Made by a program: the position numbers and the translations under genes. The notes beneath the pieces are model-generated. The model was not told the origin of the DNA and ran no database searches. It saw only the letters and a program-made list of their open reading frames with translations. Source: an uncultured Bacilli bacterium (GTDB taxonomy: Bacteria; Bacillota_I; Bacilli_A; RF39; UBA660). Taken from it: a stretch of 36,602 nt of DNA. Positions 33,115 to 36,602 of the stretch are shown piece by piece (position 1 is the stretch's first letter; the number at the start of each line of letters is the position of its first letter). The stretch spans positions 1 through 36,602 of the forward strand of contig CALVVT010000095.1 in assembly GCA_944363935.1 (NCBI GenBank), given 5' to 3'.

Positions 33115-35551
33115 ATACTTCTCCCATCATTTTTCTTTCTAAATTAGTTGCTTGAATTAAAATTCTAAGTCTTTTTTTAGTATCAATATTTAGTAAAAAT
33201 TCGCCTCTTTTAGCAAGTCCTAAAAAATGTTTTTGGGTATCAGTTAAAGGATTTTGTTTAAATAGTTCCAAATAAGCAAGTAAATCATCTTCTTTAAGCA
33301 TTCCTACCATTTGATACTGACAATTATTAAATATAGCAGTAGAATGTCTTAATATCTGATTAGAACCAACAAAGTCTTTGATTGATTGTGTGGCCACCAC
33401 TAAAGAACCATAATATTTTCTTAATCTACGAGCGAGTTGTCCAAAATTTCTTAACACTTCAAAATTGTTTTCGTCAATAAATAAATGAAATTCATCAGCA
33501 ACAATCATTATTCTTTTTCTATCTTCAAACTTCAATTTATCATTATTAATTTTATTAGCGACTATATTATTATTTAAATATGTTAATAGATTTAATGTTT
33601 GGGTATTAATTAATCTTCTATTTTCACTATACAAAAGTTCCTGAAGATTAAAGGCAATTAAATCATTATCTAAATTTATATTTGTATAACCATCAAACAA
33701 ATATGAATCAGTTCCAGTTAAAAATCTTGAAAGTAGTATATCTAATTGTTCAACGATTCTTCTTTTTTCTTTACTTTCCAACTCTTTTTTATATTCCGGT
33801 AAATAGTTATATAAATCCGTAAAAATTGGATAGTCTTCTGGTCTTAATGATTGTAAAGTGTTAATAGAAGTATTTTTATAAATACCTTTTTTATTATATA
33901 ATTTTTCTACTATTGCCAATAACATTATTAATTCTTTTTCCGTTATATCTTCAAAAGCAGATTTAAAAAAAGCCTCTAGAAAGCCTAAATGTTTTGCTAG
34001 TGGGCAATCTGTTTCTCTAACGTCTGAATCCGATTCATCTTCATCACCTGAAATATATCTAATTTGTAGTGGATTTATAATACCACCTTTTTTAGAATAC
34101 AGGTCAATATATTCTCCACCATTGGCTTTAACTAATTTTTTGTATTCATTTTCTGCGTCAAAAATAAAGATTTTAGTTCCTCTAGCAAATTCATTAACAA
34201 TTATTTTTTTCATTGTATAAGACTTACCACCACCAGTTGACGCTACTATCGCAATATTATGTGATGTTCTAGAATCATTAATAATAAATGGGTCAAAAAA
34301 AGTTGGCAAAGATGTATGAATATCAACACCTAACATATAACCACTTGAGTCATTGTAACAATTTTTAGTAAAAGGAAAACCTGCACTTAAAGTAAGCGTT
34401 GGTAAATAGATAGAATAATCATCTAAAGTTCTAGTAGTCAAGTCATAGCATTGCCATGTTTCCATTTGCCTTAATCTAGGTACATCTAATTTAATTTGAA
34501 AAGAATCAGCAATTCTTCTAAGCTCTCTTATCGTATTTTCCCTTGTTTTTTTATCTCCAATCACAATTAAAATTAAAGAAACTTCTTTTATTTTTTCATC
34601 ACCATTTTTTATTTCATTCATTAAAACCTGAAAATTTTCTTGTTGTCTATCTAACTCAGTTGCATCTGATAATTTTCTAGTAGTATTTCTATCACTTAAT
34701 AAAAATTGATATTGTGAATTAACCCATTTAATTAGTTCATCTTGTGAAATAGTATCTTTAATAGTAAGACAAGCCCTTACTTTTGGAACATTAAATATAT
34801 CTTCAAAAAACATCTCATCAACAAATGGTGGAATGTTTTTTATAGTTATCATTTGTAATTCTTTCTCATCAAATCTTAAATTACTAGTTTTCTCACTTAA
34901 ACTCATTGGACATATTAAATTAGGTAAATCACACCAAATCAATTGATCTAGAGAATTAGAAGTTAGATATAAGTTCGACAAAAATTTGTATATTTCTAAT
35001 TTATTATGAATAATTTGAATAATTAATTTAGGAGTAATGCTATTTAATATTTCTTCTACCTCATCTAAAATCTTTTCAAGTTCTTCTACATTTTTAGAAA
35101 TTATAACCCAATAATAAATACTAGATACTGTAAAGTCATTTTCTTCTAAATGTTCTATTAAGTTTCTATTTTCTAATAACAACATTTTTTTATGTTCCAC
35201 ATCTTTAAATTTTTCTAGTTGTTTGTCTAAAGATATTTTATTGTTATTAAGATTAATTTTATCATCTAATTTATAACACTTTAAATTAAGATTTTTTATT
35301 TGATACAAATCTTTTAAAATATAAAAAAAGTTGTTTTTTTCTTGTTTACTTGCAAGAGATAAATCAATCGCATTTACTTCAAGAAGTGATGCAACCTCAC
35401 CAGTCTTTAAAACAATAAGTCCATCTTCATCAACTTCTTTAACATTAGTAAATATTTGTGAATTTTTTATTCTTTTTTTCATTCTTCCTTTTGTATTATA
35501 TTTGTTTTTATTGTATTTTTTTAAACTATCATTTAATTCTTCTTTTTTCAT
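33098..35551 (-). CDS. VirB4/TraC-type conjugation ATPase
   Basis: 817 residues. Walker A ASTGGGKSYT is at about 435-444 and Walker B in RIMIVADEFHLFIDE at about 679-692, followed by RKYYGSLVVATQSIKDF. The N-terminal half is the VirB4 regulatory domain. VirB4 powers assembly and function of the secretion channel. The length fits Gram-positive VirB4 (about 800). GAGG lies 11 bases before the ATG. Confidence 0.93.
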   Translation of the reverse strand: MKKEELNDSLKKYNKNKYNTKGRMKKRIKNSQIFTNVKEVDEDGLIVLKTGEVASLLEVNAIDLSLASKQEKNNFFYILKDLYQIKNLNLKCYKLDDKINLNNNKISLDKQLEKFKDVEHKKMLLLENRNLIEHLEENDFTVSSIYYWVIISKNVEELEKILDEVEEILNSITPKLIIQIIHNKLEIYKFLSNLYLTSNSLDQLIWCDLPNLICPMSLSEKTSNLRFDEKELQMITIKNIPPFVDEMFFEDIFNVPKVRACLTIKDTISQDELIKWVNSQYQFLLSDRNTTRKLSDATELDRQQENFQVLMNEIKNGDEKIKEVSLILIVIGDKKTRENTIRELRRIADSFQIKLDVPRLRQMETWQCYDLTTRTLDDYSIYLPTLTLSAGFPFTKNCYNDSSGYMLGVDIHTSLPTFFDPFIINDSRTSHNIAIVASTGGGKSYTMKKIIVNEFARGTKIFIFDAENEYKKLVKANGGEYIDLYSKKGGIINPLQIRYISGDEDESDSDVRETDCPLAKHLGFLEAFFKSAFEDITEKELIMLLAIVEKLYNKKGIYKNTSINTLQSLRPEDYPIFTDLYNYLPEYKKELESKEKRRIVEQLDILLSRFLTGTDSYLFDGYTNINLDNDLIAFNLQELLYSENRRLINTQTLNLLTYLNNNIVANKINNDKLKFEDRKRIMIVADEFHLFIDENNFEVLRNFGQLARRLRKYYGSLVVATQSIKDFVGSNQILRHSTAIFNNCQYQMVGMLKEDDLLAYLELFKQNPLTDTQKHFLGLAKRGEFLLNIDTKKRLRILIQATNLERKMMGEVYDENN

Positions 35552-35741
35552 TAATTTGACAACCTCAATTTTTTTTTAATAAAATAATATACGAGAAAGA
35601 GAAGATAATCTCTTATCTCTAGTGTTGAGTAGATTTAACTATCTTTATTTTAAAGAATGTTAATTCTACTTTTATTTTACTAAGAGAATTGATAATTGTA
35701 TTTTCTCATCTCACTTTCTTTTTTATAAAATAAAAAAACAA
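35552..35741. promoter_or_regulatory. Regulatory region upstream of virB4 with three inverted repeats
   Basis: AGATAA/TTATCT (35603-35618), an 11-bp pair with one mismatch (35629-35639 with 35659-35669), and GAGAA/TTCTC-type pairing near 35682-35707. It probably holds the promoter and operators of the virB4 operon; no -35/-10 pair stands out. Confidence 0.45.
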
Positions 35742-35756
35742 CTATGAAGTCGTTTT
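35731..35756 (-). terminator. Terminator of the DUF2441-like gene
   Basis: 8-bp stem with one G-U pair (35735-35742 with 35749-35756), a 6-base loop overlapping the stop codon (35742-35744), and a seven-T tail. Confidence 0.7.
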
Positions 35757-36398
35757 ACAAATAACATTTAAAAATTTATCTGGTGAAATTTCTTTTATTA
35801 CTTTGATTTTTCCAACATATAGATATTCATCTTTCTCATCTTCTTCTTTTGCGTTATAAGCCCAATATTTTTGTGCCATTTCTTTCATATGATTATAAGA
35901 ATCGCTGGGGCCAACTAACAAATTATTATTTGATTTAAATGGCTTTCCAAAAACTTTAACCATAAATATCTTGCAATTACGCCCCTTAAATTGTTTCAAC
36001 CAAAATTTTAATTGTTTTTCTTTACATAGCCAAATACAAGATGTTCTACTAGGTAAATGATTAAAAAATTCTTTTCTTATTTCTTCATAAGCATTTTCAC
36101 GTAACAACATTTGATATTCACTAATTATATGATTAGCAGACTCAAGCAATCCATATGCTTTATCAAAGTTTAACATATTGTTACTTAAAAGATATTTATA
36201 AACTTTTTGCCAAGGAACATTATTCACAGGCTCGTTATCTTTATCATAGTATGTTGAATATTTTGCTTCAAATTCAGTACAAAATTTGTAGAAAAAATTA
36301 TATTCATTTCCAATATTTATAATAGCACCTTCATACCATTGTTTATCATTAAAACATTCTCCGACCTTATGAATATGATAAAATATATTTTCTTCCAT
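35742..36398 (-). CDS. DUF2441-like protein, possible cargo
   Basis: 218 residues, soluble. FYHIHKVGE at the start, LPSRTSCIWLCKE (about 114-126), FMVKVFGKP, MAQKYWAY and EYLYVGKIKVIKEI form a pattern I associate with DUF2441. The arrangement resembles small ADP-ribosyltransferase-fold proteins, but that is a guess. AAAGGAATATT precedes the ATG, and a TATAAT box lies near 36458. It forms its own unit upstream of the T4SS operon, so it may be cargo rather than transfer machinery. Confidence 0.55.
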   Translation of the reverse strand: MEENIFYHIHKVGECFNDKQWYEGAIINIGNEYNFFYKFCTEFEAKYSTYYDKDNEPVNNVPWQKVYKYLLSNNMLNFDKAYGLLESANHIISEYQMLLRENAYEEIRKEFFNHLPSRTSCIWLCKEKQLKFWLKQFKGRNCKIFMVKVFGKPFKSNNNLLVGPSDSYNHMKEMAQKYWAYNAKEEDEKDEYLYVGKIKVIKEISPDKFLNVICKTTS

Positions 36399-36602
36399 AA
36401 TATTCCTTTCTACAATTAAATAAATTATTATTTAATAATTTTCTTTCTAGTGAATATTATACAGTTTTTTATAAATTATTTCCAGTATATATATTCCTTA
36501 CACTTAAACAAATATTTAAATATTAAGTGCATAACTTTATATATTCGATTTTTTTGTGATAAATTAATTGGTAGCATTAGAAATTTTATTAACGTAATAA
36601 AA
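36399..36602. other. Non-coding right edge with an inverted repeat
   Basis: The 204 bases before the DUF2441-like gene hold its likely promoter (minus-strand TATAAT near 36458) and an inverted repeat CACTTAA/TTAAGTG (36501-36507 with 36523-36529) around an AT palindrome, possibly an operator. Nothing else is recognisable before the window ends. Confidence 0.4.

Larger units (their letters stand above)
23358..36602. mobile_element. Integrative and conjugative element (left part; right end outside window)
   Basis: From the split amidase to the window edge, every gene is on the minus strand and belongs to recombination (serine recombinase), DNA processing (relaxase, RHH/HTH accessory proteins), coupling (VirD4), T4SS energy (VirB4) or cell-wall opening (M23), plus cargo. 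The left boundary is approximate. The VirB6- and VirB8-like genes needed for transfer are not in view and may lie further right. Confidence 0.85.

Noticed and set aside
23358-36602. Prophage instead of conjugative element
   Set aside because: There is no capsid, portal, terminase or tail gene; relaxase, VirD4 and VirB4 are diagnostic of conjugation.

Overview
The window is very AT-rich Firmicutes/Bacilli-type DNA. TGA is used as a stop and tryptophan is TGG, so this is not a mycoplasma code. Strong Shine-Dalgarno sites (GGAGG/AGGTG), Bacillus-like gene clusters (spoIVFA-spoIVFB-rplU-prp-rpmA; ftsA-ftsZ; nusB-xseA-xseB) and an L27 with the Firmicutes N-terminal extension fit an uncultured, low-GC, possibly gut-dwelling Bacilli lineage (RF39/Erysipelotrichia-like; this placement is inference). 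SpoIVFA, SpoIVFB and a CotD-like coat protein imply a spore-forming ancestry or capability.

Layout. (1) 1-4018, leftward: a UbiA-family prenyltransferase (cut by the window edge), two prepilins (one with Ig-like domains), xseB, xseA, nusB, a small membrane protein and a Flp-type pilin. (2) 4126-6744: DUF192 facing the rplU-prp-rpmA operon with its L21-type leader, then spoIVFB and spoIVFA. (3) 6791-11868: a DUF6273 gene fragment, RNase J, a diacylglycerol kinase, a SufS-type cysteine desulfurase and a HIT protein. (4) 11925-17236: CotD-like protein, ffh, ftsZ, ftsA and an unusual long ThyX. (5) 17296-18990: a complete IS1182-family element with inverted ends and a 19-bp target duplication that copies a terminator hairpin. 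(6) 18991-23262: XRE regulator, tRNA-Thr(GGT), pyrG with a leader attenuator, a phosphohexomutase and a Cys-rich protein. (7) From about 23358 to the right edge: a conjugative element that splits an Amidase_3 gene after its VVIDAGHGG motif. It carries a large serine recombinase, VirD4-type coupling protein, MOBP-like relaxase with RHH/HTH accessory genes, a HEPN-domain protein, an M23 hydrolase, VirB4 and a DUF2441-like protein, all on the minus strand.

How the parts work together. Chromosomal genes are packed tightly: in about ten places the stop codon lies inside the terminator hairpin, and in two or three the -35 box of the next promoter lies in the same hairpin. Prp is encoded directly upstream of its substrate L27. 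The element has a recombination module at its left end, then coupling protein, mobilisation genes and T4SS genes; its right end is outside the window. The most interesting items are the amidase interruption (possibly reversible), the HEPN cargo, the paired inverted repeats beside the mobilisation operon, the insertion sequence landing on a terminator, and the two-half ThyX.
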